Positions 45,853-54,825 of a stretch of 64,000 nucleotides of DNA are shown here, piece after piece. Location of the stretch: the NCBI GenBank assembly GCA_041398965.1, contig JAWKTT010000003.1, positions 248,001-312,000 on the forward strand, in the 5' to 3' direction. Numbering within the stretch: position 1 is the stretch's first letter; every line of letters starts with the position of its first letter. The DNA is from JAWKTT01 sp041398965. GTDB taxonomy: Bacteria > Planctomycetota > Planctomycetia > Planctomycetales > Planctomycetaceae. Below the pieces are notes generated by a model. That model was given only the letters and a program-made list of their open reading frames with translations. It searched no databases and was not told the DNA's origin. The position numbers were made by a program, and so were the translations under genes.

Positions 45853-46812
45853 TTATGGCACCGATACCGACTCCTGACCGAAGCGGGTCCCAATCGCACG
45901 CCAGACCCCAAGGTCGATGTTCTCCGAAATGAAGGTCACCTTCCCGTCAGCTGCGGTGCAGTGGGCACCCCCCGGATGCAGGCTGCGAGAATACAGCACC
46001 TGAGTTCCCGTGTTGGCGTTACAAGGGGCGTAGCTCGGTTTGGCTCCTTCGCACGTTCTCTGGATGTCAGCCGATGTCGTGTTGGGCGGCAGGAAAGTGC
46101 TGAACATGCTGCTCAAGTGGTCGGCCCGCCAGATGCGACCTCGCCAGTCACGATCGGTCCCGGCGACGCGCTCTTCAACAAGGACTGTTTCGCCGAGGGC
46201 GAGCGTATTGCTTGTGCCATCGACGACATCGGTCATCCGGGTCTTCGAGCGGTAATAGAACATCCCATCCATAAAGCGTGAGGTCGCTTCGGTAAACTGC
46301 TGGCTACCGCCGCAGGCGAGATAATTTCCGCAGAACCCGTCGTTCTTATCAGGTGGAGGGTTGCCGCCACCGTGAACACTCGTTTGTTTGCCACCAATCG
46401 GATCCGACGGGCAGACGTAGACCGGAATCACCTGATTGAACACGTCACTGGGCATTTCTCGCGCGAACCGGGTGAGGAGTAGTGGACTAATGACGTCGTA
46501 CATCGGCTTCTGTTCGATGTACGGAAGCAGCATGATGGCCCAGGAGGCATCGCTCCCTTTTCCCTGATCGCCAAGATAGTTGTTCATCCCATGCGAGACG
46601 GCCCCAAAAGGAAAGGCGTTGGCGGTCCCTTCGTAGTTGTGTAACGCAATGACAATGTTGTGCTGATGGTCCTGGCACTGCGATCGCCGAGCCGCCTCGC
46701 GAACCGACTGCACCGCAGGAAGCAAGAGCGCCACCAGGATGGCGATAATGGCGATGACCACCAACAACTCGATGAGGGTGAACCCCCGTTTTCTCCGCGA
46801 AAATATGGACAT
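45853..46812 (-). CDS. DUF1559 prepilin-like protein
   Basis: 319 residues. The N-terminus is a type IV pilin-like cleavage and methylation site followed by a hydrophobic helix (RRKRGFTLIELLVVIAIIAI, then LVALLLPAV). The DUF1559 domain follows and ends with the H-X9-DG motif in LHPGGAHCTAADG. These proteins are exported through a type II secretion/pilin-like system and are expanded to dozens of copies in planctomycetes; their role is not established. AGGAG lies eight bases before ATG 46812. Divergent from the Gfo/Idh gene. Confidence 0.9.
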   Translation of the reverse strand: MSIFSRRKRGFTLIELLVVIAIIAILVALLLPAVQSVREAARRSQCQDHQHNIVIALHNYEGTANAFPFGAVSHGMNNYLGDQGKGSDASWAIMLLPYIEQKPMYDVISPLLLTRFAREMPSDVFNQVIPVYVCPSDPIGGKQTSVHGGGNPPPDKNDGFCGNYLACGGSQQFTEATSRFMDGMFYYRSKTRMTDVVDGTSNTLALGETVLVEERVAGTDRDWRGRIWRADHLSSMFSTFLPPNTTSADIQRTCEGAKPSYAPCNANTGTQVLYSRSLHPGGAHCTAADGKVTFISENIDLGVWRAIGTRFGQESVSVP

Positions 46813-47193
46813 GTGACTAACTCCTGAATAAAGGGAGAGGTGGAGACACTTTCAACAGACCGGTCGGATGAAATGCCTTCCAGAAGAAACTGTCGACTGC
46901 AGTGTAAGTTTAGCGAAAAAAACGATGAATTCCACGCTGTTTCCGCTTGAAAGTATTCGCTCCCTGAACCGGGGACGGCGTGCCGATACGGACCGCTCAA
47001 CGCATGGTGAGTCGTAACACGGACATTCACGAAAGTGTTCCAATTCACCGGAGATCACGAGAGATGCTGTTGATCAATCCGGAATCAGTTATCATTACAC
47101 ATCGATAGACCTGCGGGGAACTTGTTCCCTGTGGTCTCCTCAAGTTCAAAACAGTGGCAATCTCATTTTCGTATCGGCCCTTTGGAGCGTCCC
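46813..47193. other. Divergent intergenic region, no gene recognised
   Basis: Lies between the DUF1559 gene and the Gfo/Idh gene. A possible - strand promoter for the DUF1559 gene (TTCATC, 17 bases, TACACT) can be read at about 46,903-46,931, but it is weak. Confidence 0.35.
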
Positions 47194-48507
47194 ATGATGA
47201 AACTCTCGGAGCAGGCGACTCGGCGTGATTTTCTCATCTCCTCGGCTGCCAGTGCCGCAGCGGTCACTCTCGGAGGTGCTGCCTCGCGGCAACTTGCCGC
47301 AGCGGACCCGGTCGTCAAGGCGAACGACAAATTATCGCTCGGGGTGATTGGGATCGGCCCCCGTTGCACCTATGACCTGACCGCCATGCTGAAGTTTCAG
47401 GATATTCAGTGCGTTGCCATTGCAGACGTCCAGGCGACGCGGCGGGATGCCGGGAAGGCATTGGTCGACAAGCATTACGGCAACTCCGACTGCAAGCTGT
47501 ATCAAGACTTCCGCGAACTCCTCGCCCGCCCCGATATCGATGCCGTCCTCATCGCGACGGGCGACCGCTGGCACGCTGCCGCCTCCATCCTCGCGGCAGA
47601 AGCGGGAAAACATGTCTACAGCGAGAAGCCGTGCGGCATCACCATTGGTGACTGTCAGAAATTGGCCGATACGATGCACAAGCATCAACGAGTCTTTCAG
47701 GCCGGGACACAGCGACGAAGTGTGCCAAACTATCAAAAGGCGGTCGAACTCGTTCATACCGGAAAGCTCGGGAAGCTGCACACGATGCACGCGTCGATCT
47801 ATCGACCTGTGCTCGATAACACCTGGCTACCGGGAGAACAGACGCCGCGACCCGAAGTGGTCGACTGGAACCTCTGGCTCGGCCCCGCCGCTTGGCGACC
47901 GTTCAATCAGCAGTATGTGAATGGTCGTTGGCGCGGTCAGTGGGACTTCGACTCGGGGGCCAAATTGCTCGACTGGGGAGCCCACACGGTCGACTTGTGC
48001 CAATGGGCGAATCAGGCCGACGACACGATGCCCATCGAATACGAGCCAACACCCGACGCGATCATCTGTCGCTATGCCAACGGCGTGAAACTGGTGATCG
48101 ATTTCCTCGATCAACCATTCGGCGACCGCTCACCCCACTACATCACCCGGCTGGGAACCTGTCCGGTTCGTTTCATCGGCGATGAAGGTTCGGTCGAAAC
48201 CGGCGATGAAGGAGAAATCGTCGTCACCCCGGCTGCGCTGGAGAAGGAACTCCCCGATCAGACGCAGCGAGTGCGAGGTTTAGACGTCTCGGCTCACGCC
48301 CGCGACTTCTTTGACTGCATTCGGAATGGCGGAAAGACCGCGGCCAATCAAGATGTGATGCGTCGCTCCCACATCGCTTGCCACGCCGCCGCAGCCGCTT
48401 GGATTCTCCAAAGAAAGCTCACCTTCGATCCCGTGAAGGAAGAGTTCACCAACGACGCCGAGGCCAACCTCCTCCGCACCCGTCCCGCAAGAGACTGGGC
48501 CGTGTAG
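47194..48507 (+). CDS. Tat-exported Gfo/Idh/MocA family oxidoreductase
   Basis: 437 residues. The N-terminal Tat signal (TRRDFLISSAASAAAVTLGG) targets the folded, NAD(P)-loaded enzyme across the inner membrane. The Rossmann domain starts at LGVIGIGPRC, where the third glycine of GXGXXG is replaced by Cys. The GFO_IDH_MocA C-terminal domain contains the conserved EKPCG and, later, WGAHTVDLCQWAN. Such enzymes oxidise or reduce sugars and inositols; planctomycete genomes hold many Tat-linked copies with unknown substrates. GGAG lies seven bases upstream of ATG 47194. Confidence 0.88.
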   Translation: MMKLSEQATRRDFLISSAASAAAVTLGGAASRQLAAADPVVKANDKLSLGVIGIGPRCTYDLTAMLKFQDIQCVAIADVQATRRDAGKALVDKHYGNSDCKLYQDFRELLARPDIDAVLIATGDRWHAAASILAAEAGKHVYSEKPCGITIGDCQKLADTMHKHQRVFQAGTQRRSVPNYQKAVELVHTGKLGKLHTMHASIYRPVLDNTWLPGEQTPRPEVVDWNLWLGPAAWRPFNQQYVNGRWRGQWDFDSGAKLLDWGAHTVDLCQWANQADDTMPIEYEPTPDAIICRYANGVKLVIDFLDQPFGDRSPHYITRLGTCPVRFIGDEGSVETGDEGEIVVTPAALEKELPDQTQRVRGLDVSAHARDFFDCIRNGGKTAANQDVMRRSHIACHAAAAAWILQRKLTFDPVKEEFTNDAEANLLRTRPARDWAV

Positions 48508-48597
48508 TCGCCATACCGTTCCTCTTGCGTTAAGCCGCCGATCTCATTGGCGATCCGCGTCGTCGTTGTCCCCTTATGTTCCATGTGTATCGACGGC

Positions 48598-49182
48598 TTA
48601 CGGCACTGGGGCCGTAGGGGGGCCAGGGGTGGTGGGAGTTGATGGCATTGGGCCCGATGACATTGGGACGGGGCGGGTTGTGGTCATCGGGACAGGGGCC
48701 GGTTCCATCGGGGGAGCCGATGGCGTCGGGAGGGGCTGCATCGCTTGGGGCTGTGTCGATGATGAGTGCGTCGACAGAGGCAGCGTCCCGCAGGGGCAGT
48801 TGGACATCGTCGAACCGCAAGCCGGTTTGCAGCTGCTCCCACCACAGAGGTCTCGGACGTTCCATTCCCAGACATCTTTTGTGCCGCATTCGACCTTTTT
48901 CTTCGTCAACTTACGAACGCAACGTACGCCTCCACCAACACCGGTGTCGCAGCAGGTATGCCAGGGAAAGCGGATCGGAGGGACGCAGATCACCTTCTCT
49001 TCGAAACTAAAGCAATCCTTTTCGACCTTCTCCTGCTTAATGGTCGGGTAGCAACTGTGATTGCAGTCGTATGACTGACAACCTGCGGGCTTCAGGCAAC
49101 CGAAAAGTCCCGCCTCGACCGAACTTGTCCCAGCGGCCAGCAGAGTCAGGCTGAATAGAGAGTAGAATAGCATCTGTCGCAT
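48598..49182 (-). CDS. Cys-rich secreted protein with Pro-rich tail
   Basis: 194 residues. Signal peptide about 1-24. The middle (about 25-125) has some 18 cysteines, including CFSFEEKVICVPPIRFPWHTC and CVRKLTKKKVECGTKD-like sequence, a pattern recurring in planctomycete-only secreted proteins. The last ~60 residues are Pro/Thr/Ser/Met-rich and look disordered. It may be a disulfide-linked structural protein of the proteinaceous cell wall; this is inference. ATG 49182 has AGAGGA eight bases upstream. Confidence 0.65.
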   Translation of the reverse strand: MRQMLFYSLFSLTLLAAGTSSVEAGLFGCLKPAGCQSYDCNHSCYPTIKQEKVEKDCFSFEEKVICVPPIRFPWHTCCDTGVGGGVRCVRKLTKKKVECGTKDVWEWNVRDLCGGSSCKPACGSTMSNCPCGTLPLSTHSSSTQPQAMQPLPTPSAPPMEPAPVPMTTTRPVPMSSGPMPSTPTTPGPPTAPVP

Positions 49183-49401
49183 GAGCGGCATCCTCTCGGG
49201 GAGTCTCGAATCGACACGGCCCGTCTGGGCGAGCCGGGGGGCGAGATATTGTCAGGGGAGTTTATTAGGAAAGGTACTCATCGTTTACGCCTCCACTTGA
49301 TTTGCAGGGCTAAGAAATCGGTGAGTGTTATTAGTATTCTTCGTCAGGGCACTCGCGAGAGCAAATGCAGTTGATACGAGAAGGTGACACGAATTGTCAT
49401 G

Positions 49402-51039
49402 TTAGAAATCGACCGAGAACCGGGTCCCGATGATGTCGTAATGACCGCTGGTGTTGCCGGCGACTGGAGCGTGGTTGCTGATGTATCCGTGAGTGTAGTT
49501 GAACTGCAACCGGGCGTTCTGGTTCCAGTACCAGTTGAGTCCGAGCGTCCCACTTTGACCAATTCCCCCGGCAATATCTTTGTTTGTCAGGTCAGCGTAG
49601 GAATAGCGTGCTGCAATCTGCCAGGCACCCCAGCCACCACCATCGTCCACCATAAAGAAGTTTTCAAAGGGCTTAATTCGTCCGAGTGTTCCGTCACTTC
49701 GTTCCCAGGGCATGTGCTCGCCGGTAAGGAAGTAGGCGGCATGAACATAGCCCCCCCAGAAGTGTAGGTCTTCTCCTTCCCGCTGCATGTACAAGTGTTG
49801 TAGTTCGGAGACAAGGTGAATTTCTCCGATATTCAAGACCGATTCTGTCGCGATGATTTCGTACCAGTCTGCTCCGGCGATGCGTCCAGTGTCGAGCCAG
49901 CGACTATCTGTACGTGCTTCGGGTCGTGTGCGGAAGCGGGCTTCGTTCTCATGGGTACGGACAGAAGGTGGGCCCGGATCAATGACTTCGCCGCGGTCTC
50001 CATCGGGGCGGGCGATCGTCCCGGCCAACGCGAAGTGACCGTAACCCCGACCACCAGATGTCTCATCGTACCAGTAGGTCGTCGCCAATCGGCCCGCAAG
50101 TTCGAGCTGATAGCTGTCCCCAGTATAACCAGCGTCGTTCTGGGTCAACTCCATGTTGTAAACACCGTATCGCCAGTTATAAACTTCGTCTTCCGAAGTC
50201 CCATAGACGCAAGCCCCGAGACGACGGGCATCCTGGTTAAATGCTTCGACGATAAACGGACGTTCGAGGAAAACGTTGTAGCGGCTACTGTTCAGGTGAT
50301 CGAGACCGTAGGGGCGTTTCTGGTTTCCGATGAGCAAGGTCTGCACGCCGGGAATGTTCGTGAATCCAACAAAGACGTCTCGATACTGAGTGCTGCCCGG
50401 ATCCGCAAACTCCATTTCGATCTTGTAGGTCATGTGGTCGTTGATGTCCCCCTTGACACCGAAGCGGACACGTCGCCATTGAAATCGATCCTGTACCGAC
50501 ACTCCCGGTGCCAGTGGATGCTCGAATGCATCCGAACCCGCATCGGTATTTGGGAAGGCCCAGTAATCGCCATGAATACGACCGTTGAGTTGCAGTGTGC
50601 CGTTCGAGTGACCCGGCAACACAAAGCCCTTCTTGAACTTTCCACTCAGATCCTTCAAGCCGTCGGCTGTCTCTTTCTGAGACTTCTTGAGTTCGTCTTG
50701 CAACTTCTTGAGATCGTCCTGAGACTTCCCGAGTGCCTCCTGCTGTTCCGACAGAGTCATCAACTTCTCTGCGAACGGATCGGCAGTCCCCCCTTCGATT
50801 GGGGATTCGTCATCGAGAAAGGCAACGCCATACAGTCCACTGGACTCGGGGCGATACGTCTCGGAGCGACCGGCAGTTGGGCGGGCCACGGTCGATCGAA
50901 GTTCGCGAATTTCGGACTCAGCCTGCTCAAGCCTTTGCAAAAGAGCAGCAGTTTCTGCCGATTGCTGGGCCTGAATCTCGGAGGAGAATCCCCCTGCGGT
51001 GAGGAAGAGTAGAGCAGCGGCGGTCGAGCGCATCCACAT
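49402..51039 (-). CDS. OprO/OprP family phosphate-selective porin
   Basis: 545 residues. A signal peptide (about 1-24) is followed by a coiled-coil stretch (about 28-55 and 90-125: LLQRLEQAESEIRELRS and repeats of K, D, E, L). Residues ~145-545 are an outer-membrane beta-barrel of the OprP type, with alternating strands and a C-terminal aromatic (FSVDF). Expected role: anion, often phosphate or pyrophosphate, uptake through the outer membrane. ATG 51039 is preceded by AGAAGGA at a spacing of seven; ATG 51033 is possible. No phosphate-uptake genes flank it. Confidence 0.85.
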   Translation of the reverse strand: MWMRSTAAALLFLTAGGFSSEIQAQQSAETAALLQRLEQAESEIRELRSTVARPTAGRSETYRPESSGLYGVAFLDDESPIEGGTADPFAEKLMTLSEQQEALGKSQDDLKKLQDELKKSQKETADGLKDLSGKFKKGFVLPGHSNGTLQLNGRIHGDYWAFPNTDAGSDAFEHPLAPGVSVQDRFQWRRVRFGVKGDINDHMTYKIEMEFADPGSTQYRDVFVGFTNIPGVQTLLIGNQKRPYGLDHLNSSRYNVFLERPFIVEAFNQDARRLGACVYGTSEDEVYNWRYGVYNMELTQNDAGYTGDSYQLELAGRLATTYWYDETSGGRGYGHFALAGTIARPDGDRGEVIDPGPPSVRTHENEARFRTRPEARTDSRWLDTGRIAGADWYEIIATESVLNIGEIHLVSELQHLYMQREGEDLHFWGGYVHAAYFLTGEHMPWERSDGTLGRIKPFENFFMVDDGGGWGAWQIAARYSYADLTNKDIAGGIGQSGTLGLNWYWNQNARLQFNYTHGYISNHAPVAGNTSGHYDIIGTRFSVDF

Positions 51040-51252
51040 CAATCGGTCCTTCTGCGATGGTGCATTTGTTGGAAATGCGGCAGTCCCGCCATCATGCGGG
51101 GCACCTCTAACATCGGAGAAACAACCTCCAGGCTTGGTGCCTTGAATTGATCATGAACTTTTCTTAACAATTCACGGTGTGTGCCGTTGGTGTCTTCGCG
51201 ATTGTAACGATTATCCCGCGGATAAGCCGACGTCGTTCAACCTGTCACGACC

Positions 51253-51437
51253 GCATGGGGTGCATTCCCAACATGGCAACTCCCCGAACCGGAGGCGTCA
51301 GCCGACGCGAAACCCCTTCTCCCCCACTGGAAAGTCCTTCAAAATAGGAACGTCGATAGCGGGGGAGAGGGAGAGGCTGACAACAAAGATCACCAGGTCG
51401 CGAGGATCACAATCCGGGGAATGCACCCATTTCATGC
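51253..51437. repeat. Repeat family R2, short copy with terminal inverted repeats
   Basis: The clearest R2 copy: GGGTGCATTCCC (51258-51269) and GGGGAATGCACCC (51416-51428) are inverted ends. Compared with the 30.5-kb copy it lacks about 105 bp between two CTCCCCC direct repeats, as expected from recombination between them. Interior: CTCCCCCACTGGAAAGTCC and GGGGGAGAGGGAG. It lies downstream of a DUF3365 gene and upstream of the porin gene. Confidence 0.7.
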
Positions 51438-51456
51438 CGACCGAAGTTCAGTAGCA

Positions 51457-52074
51457 TCACGGGGTGGCGGAGTTCTGAGTTTCTGGCGAGCTGGGACCGG
51501 CAGGGAGTACAGGAATACTGATGATGAGACCGGCTTTGCGACTTTCTGTCGACTTCCGATCGGGGACGTGACACTTCAAACAGTGGTTCGTCAATGTGAT
51601 GATCCCCGTCCGGCGATAGACGCCCGACGCGGTCATTTCGTAGCTCGTCTTTCCGGACTTAATCGCCGCTGCGGCTTCGCGTTCGTAGGCATCGCGAGGC
51701 TTGTGGTCGGTGTTCATCGCCTGACCTTCAATCGCCAGCCAGCGAAGTTGTACCGATTGCTCGGCCTCGATTTCGTCGAAGATTTCATCCACCACAGCAG
51801 CCGGAATCGGCAGACCTTCATCCTCCCGATAGTACCGGTGGTGCACGAGTTGCAACGTCGCATGTAGTGTCGAATGCAGTAGTTCTGCCTGACGACGAGC
51901 CTCGGGAAGGCTCACTCGCACGGCATCGGCCTTCGGGAAAGTCGCGACCGAGGCAGCCTCGACGGTTGGGTAAGTCGGTTTCGTATCGTCCGAAAACCCG
52001 ACCCGCAACACCAACAACAAGATCACCCCTCCGCCCCAAATCAGTGATGCCAAATGTCGAGAAGCGAAACGCAT
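51457..52074 (-). CDS. DUF3365 (Tll0287-like) exported haem protein 1
   Basis: 205 residues. An N-terminal hydrophobic signal or anchor (about 9-27) is followed by a DUF3365 domain (about 55-195) with one c-type haem motif CLKCH (165-169) just before the C-terminal GLIISIPV. In this family the domain folds like a PAS sensor, with haem c bound near the C-terminus. ATG 52074 is chosen. It forms a tandem with its paralogue upstream (gap 84 bases), the same strand as the Rrf2 gene. Confidence 0.8.
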   Translation of the reverse strand: MRFASRHLASLIWGGGVILLLVLRVGFSDDTKPTYPTVEAASVATFPKADAVRVSLPEARRQAELLHSTLHATLQLVHHRYYREDEGLPIPAAVVDEIFDEIEAEQSVQLRWLAIEGQAMNTDHKPRDAYEREAAAAIKSGKTSYEMTASGVYRRTGIITLTNHCLKCHVPDRKSTESRKAGLIISIPVLPAGPSSPETQNSATP

Positions 52075-52158
52075 TAGGATGACTCCTGATGATGTCAAAG
52101 GAATTCTTCATGTAAGCCGGGCTGATGCGTACGAAGGGCTGTCGTCTCTCCGTTCCCT

Positions 52159-52821
52159 CTACTCTGCCGCCACGTCGCTCTTTGTTGGCAGCTTGGCGTC
52201 GGGGGTTACTGGGATGCTAATAATTAGGCCAGCGAACTTGCGGGAGGTTGATGTCGAACCGAAGCCCGCATGGCAACTGAGGCAGCCCCCGTGCAGGGAG
52301 ATGCTCCCGGCTCGTCGATAGTATCCATCCTCAATCGTTTCATAGGAAGGTTCCCCTTTCGCCAATTGCCGAGCGGCCAACTTCTCGAATTCGGTCTTCG
52401 GGTCATGATTCAGACTCATCGCTTTCAGGCTGGCAGAGATCCAGCGGGACTGGATGTGGCGGGACTCTTCGACAGTCGCGAAGACATCTTCCATCGCCCG
52501 AGCCGGAACAACCGCACGGTCTCCATGGAAGTATCGTTGGTGCATCGCGTCGAGAGTGGCCGTGTAGATGTCGTGCATTAACTCGGCCCGAATCTGTGCC
52601 GCTTCGAGCGACAACCGCGGGACTTCGACAGCCTGCTCCTTGTCTGCCGTCCCAGTCTTCCCCGATGTCTGAGTGGCTCTCTCTAAAGTCGATGGTGTGG
52701 TCGTTGATGGTGCAGGGGTCGTACTGGCTGGTGGGGCAGAGTCGTCGGCGAGGAGGAGTCCGACCGAGAGGCAGCCGAGCAAACAGAGGCTTGCGGCGAT
52801 CGACAGTTTGCGTTGTGTCAT
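52159..52821 (-). CDS. DUF3365 (Tll0287-like) exported haem protein 2
   Basis: 220 residues, a paralogue of the downstream gene. Signal peptide about 1-26, then a Thr/Pro/Ser-rich linker (about 28-60), then a DUF3365 domain with CLSCH at 180-184 and the shared GLIISIPVTP. The two proteins align through LRAELMHDIY-like and YRRAGSISL sequence. Single haem c; a periplasmic redox sensor or electron carrier is likely, by family. ATG 52821 is chosen. Gap to the Rrf2 gene is 99 bases. Confidence 0.8.
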   Translation of the reverse strand: MTQRKLSIAASLCLLGCLSVGLLLADDSAPPASTTPAPSTTTPSTLERATQTSGKTGTADKEQAVEVPRLSLEAAQIRAELMHDIYTATLDAMHQRYFHGDRAVVPARAMEDVFATVEESRHIQSRWISASLKAMSLNHDPKTEFEKLAARQLAKGEPSYETIEDGYYRRAGSISLHGGCLSCHAGFGSTSTSRKFAGLIISIPVTPDAKLPTKSDVAAE

Positions 52822-52920
52822 GATGGTTTGCGAAATCATGAGGCGGGCCTGAAGAGGGAGTTCAAGGAGGGCGAAAGGTGAGGCACACGGGCGGGGGAAT
52901 TCGTGGGGGATGAGTTAACG

Positions 52921-53355
52921 TCAGGGGGAGACGCAGGAAAGATCGCACAGGGGGATGACATCGGTGCTCGAATCGAGTAGTTCGCGGATGGTCACCCGAG
53001 AAAACGCCGCTTCGGTTGCGGCATAGGCCCGGTCGAGTTCGCGATGCAGGGGACAGAGAGTCGTGTGCGACGGGAGCCCGAGCGGACAGTGATGAATCCG
53101 TTCTAATGGAGCGACCGCATTCACCACTTGCAGAATCGTCACCCGCTCGGCTGACGGAGCGAGCGTGTAGCCACCGCCAGGACCGGGTCGCGACGACACC
53201 AACTCAGCCTGCACCAGATCTTGCAAGACCTTGTGCAGGTAGCGACGCGGAATCTGTGTTCGGCCGGCGAGCGCCTCGGCCGAACGGGGAACCTCCGGGT
53301 CACTCGCCAAACAGGCAACCGCACGCAGGGCATATTCGGCAGTCTTCGGCAACAT
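52921..53355 (-). CDS. Rrf2 family transcriptional regulator
   Basis: 144 residues. The Rrf2 winged helix starts at MLPKTAEYALRAVACLA; the recognition region is IPRRYLHKVLQDLVQAELV and the wing is RPGPGGGYTLA. The effector loop has Cys90 and Cys101 in HHCPLGLPSH and TTLCPLH, with nearby His; the third cysteine typical of NsrR/IscR is missing. It may bind a 2Fe-2S cluster through Cys plus His, or be redox-sensitive in another way. It is divergent from the monoheme gene and upstream of both DUF3365 genes, so it is likely to control this cluster. Confidence 0.88.
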   Translation of the reverse strand: MLPKTAEYALRAVACLASDPEVPRSAEALAGRTQIPRRYLHKVLQDLVQAELVSSRPGPGGGYTLAPSAERVTILQVVNAVAPLERIHHCPLGLPSHTTLCPLHRELDRAYAATEAAFSRVTIRELLDSSTDVIPLCDLSCVSP

Positions 53356-53493
53356 CGTGCATCTCCCCGACAATTCTCTGGATGAAACCTATTCTACACC
53401 TTGACGTGTACATTGCAAAGGGTATCTTGAAACATGTGAGACCTCATCGAAGAGAGGTGACGTTTCTGCCGAGGGTTCCTCCTGGAGAATGTC
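53356..53493. promoter_or_regulatory. Divergent regulatory region of the redox cluster
   Basis: 138 bases between the Rrf2 gene (-) and the monoheme gene (+). It must hold both promoters and is the natural place for Rrf2 binding. GGAG at 53484-53487 serves the + strand gene. Confidence 0.4.
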
Positions 53494-54798
53494 ATGTGTG
53501 CAACGACGAACATCCTTTTGATCCTGCTGTTGCTGGGGATGGTGGTTCCGGCCACGCAAGCTCAGGAAGACTTCGAAGGGGCCCCCATCGAGTACAGTGC
53601 CAGCGAACCCTCGAATCGCATCAGTCGCCTGCAACAGCAACTCGACCGGAAAGAAGTCTCGCTCGATTTCCATCCTTCGCTCGGTTATCTCCCGGCAGTC
53701 CTCAAGGCTCTCGACATCCCGGCCGAGTCGCAAGCGTTGGTCTTCTCGAAGACCAGTCTGCAACTTCGTCGCATCTCTCCACGTACGCCGCGAGCCATCT
53801 ACTTTCGGGACGATGTCTACATCGGCTTCTGCCAGGAGGGGGAAGTAATCGAGGTGTCGGCAGTCGATCCTCAACTGGGGACCGTCTTTTACACGATCGA
53901 TCAACAACAGACAGAGACCATCCCCAGGTTTGAACGACGTGTTGACAGTTGTCTGGTCTGCCATGCATCGTCCCGCACGGAGGGGGTGCCGGGGCATCTC
54001 GTCCGATCGCTGTATGTCGAGACGAGCGGGCATCCGATGCTCTCGGCTGGGAGTCGCAGCGTCAATCACACGACCCCGTTCGATCAACGTTGGGGGGGCT
54101 GGTATGTCACGGGCAAACATGGGGACCAAGTCCATCTCGGGAACCTGATCCTAGGCAAGAACGATCACCCGAATCATGTCGATAAGTCAGCCGGGCAAAA
54201 CCTCACCTCATTGGCAGGACTCGTCGACACGAAGCCTTATCTCACGCCTCACAGCGACATCGTTTCGCTGATGATGCTCGAACATCAGGTCTTGGTACAT
54301 AATCGAATCGCCAATGCCAGTTTCACCACTCGACAGGCGTTGGCGTACAACGAGATCATGAACAAGGCCCTCGGAAATGCCGAAGAGAACCGGCTCGACA
54401 GCACGACTCGTCGCATCCAGAGCGCAGGAGACAAACTGGTCGAGTCGCTCCTCTTCGTCGACGAAGCCCCCTTGACCGCACCGGTGACCGGGACGTCGGG
54501 ATATGCCGAGGTCTTCGCCAAGGCGGGCCCTCGCGACGGCCAGAACCGCTCGCTCCGCGACCTCGATCTCACGCGGCGAATGTTCAAGTACCCATGCAGC
54601 TACCTCATCTACTCCGACGCATTCCAACAGCTACCCGCCGAGATGCTCGGCTACGTCTGGCAACGACTCGATGATGTCCTCAGCGGAAAAGCTGACTCTC
54701 CGAAGTTCGCTCACATCTCGCCCGCAGACCGCAAAGCCATCCGGGAAATCCTCATCGCCACCCACCCCGCTCTCCCGGAGTCGTGGAGAGCCGAGTGA
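53494..54798 (+). CDS. Exported single-CXXCH cytochrome-like protein
   Basis: 434 residues. A signal peptide (about 1-23) is followed by a conserved region with FSKTSLQLRRISPRTPRAIY and a c-type haem motif CLVCH (153-157). The rest (about 160-434) has no domain I can name, but includes several His that might ligate metal (HTTPFDQRWGGWY, HSDIVSLMMLEHQ). I take it for a periplasmic monoheme protein, perhaps an oxidoreductase subunit. GGAG precedes ATG 53494 by six bases. Divergent from the Rrf2 gene. Confidence 0.7.
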   Translation: MCATTNILLILLLLGMVVPATQAQEDFEGAPIEYSASEPSNRISRLQQQLDRKEVSLDFHPSLGYLPAVLKALDIPAESQALVFSKTSLQLRRISPRTPRAIYFRDDVYIGFCQEGEVIEVSAVDPQLGTVFYTIDQQQTETIPRFERRVDSCLVCHASSRTEGVPGHLVRSLYVETSGHPMLSAGSRSVNHTTPFDQRWGGWYVTGKHGDQVHLGNLILGKNDHPNHVDKSAGQNLTSLAGLVDTKPYLTPHSDIVSLMMLEHQVLVHNRIANASFTTRQALAYNEIMNKALGNAEENRLDSTTRRIQSAGDKLVESLLFVDEAPLTAPVTGTSGYAEVFAKAGPRDGQNRSLRDLDLTRRMFKYPCSYLIYSDAFQQLPAEMLGYVWQRLDDVLSGKADSPKFAHISPADRKAIREILIATHPALPESWRAE

Positions 54799-54825
54799 CC
54801 CCGGACGAGACAGGTCGAACGCCCC

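Noticed and set aside
49816..51012. 398-codon + strand open frame
   Set aside because: Antisense to the porin gene, which has a signal peptide, barrel pattern and ribosome-binding site.
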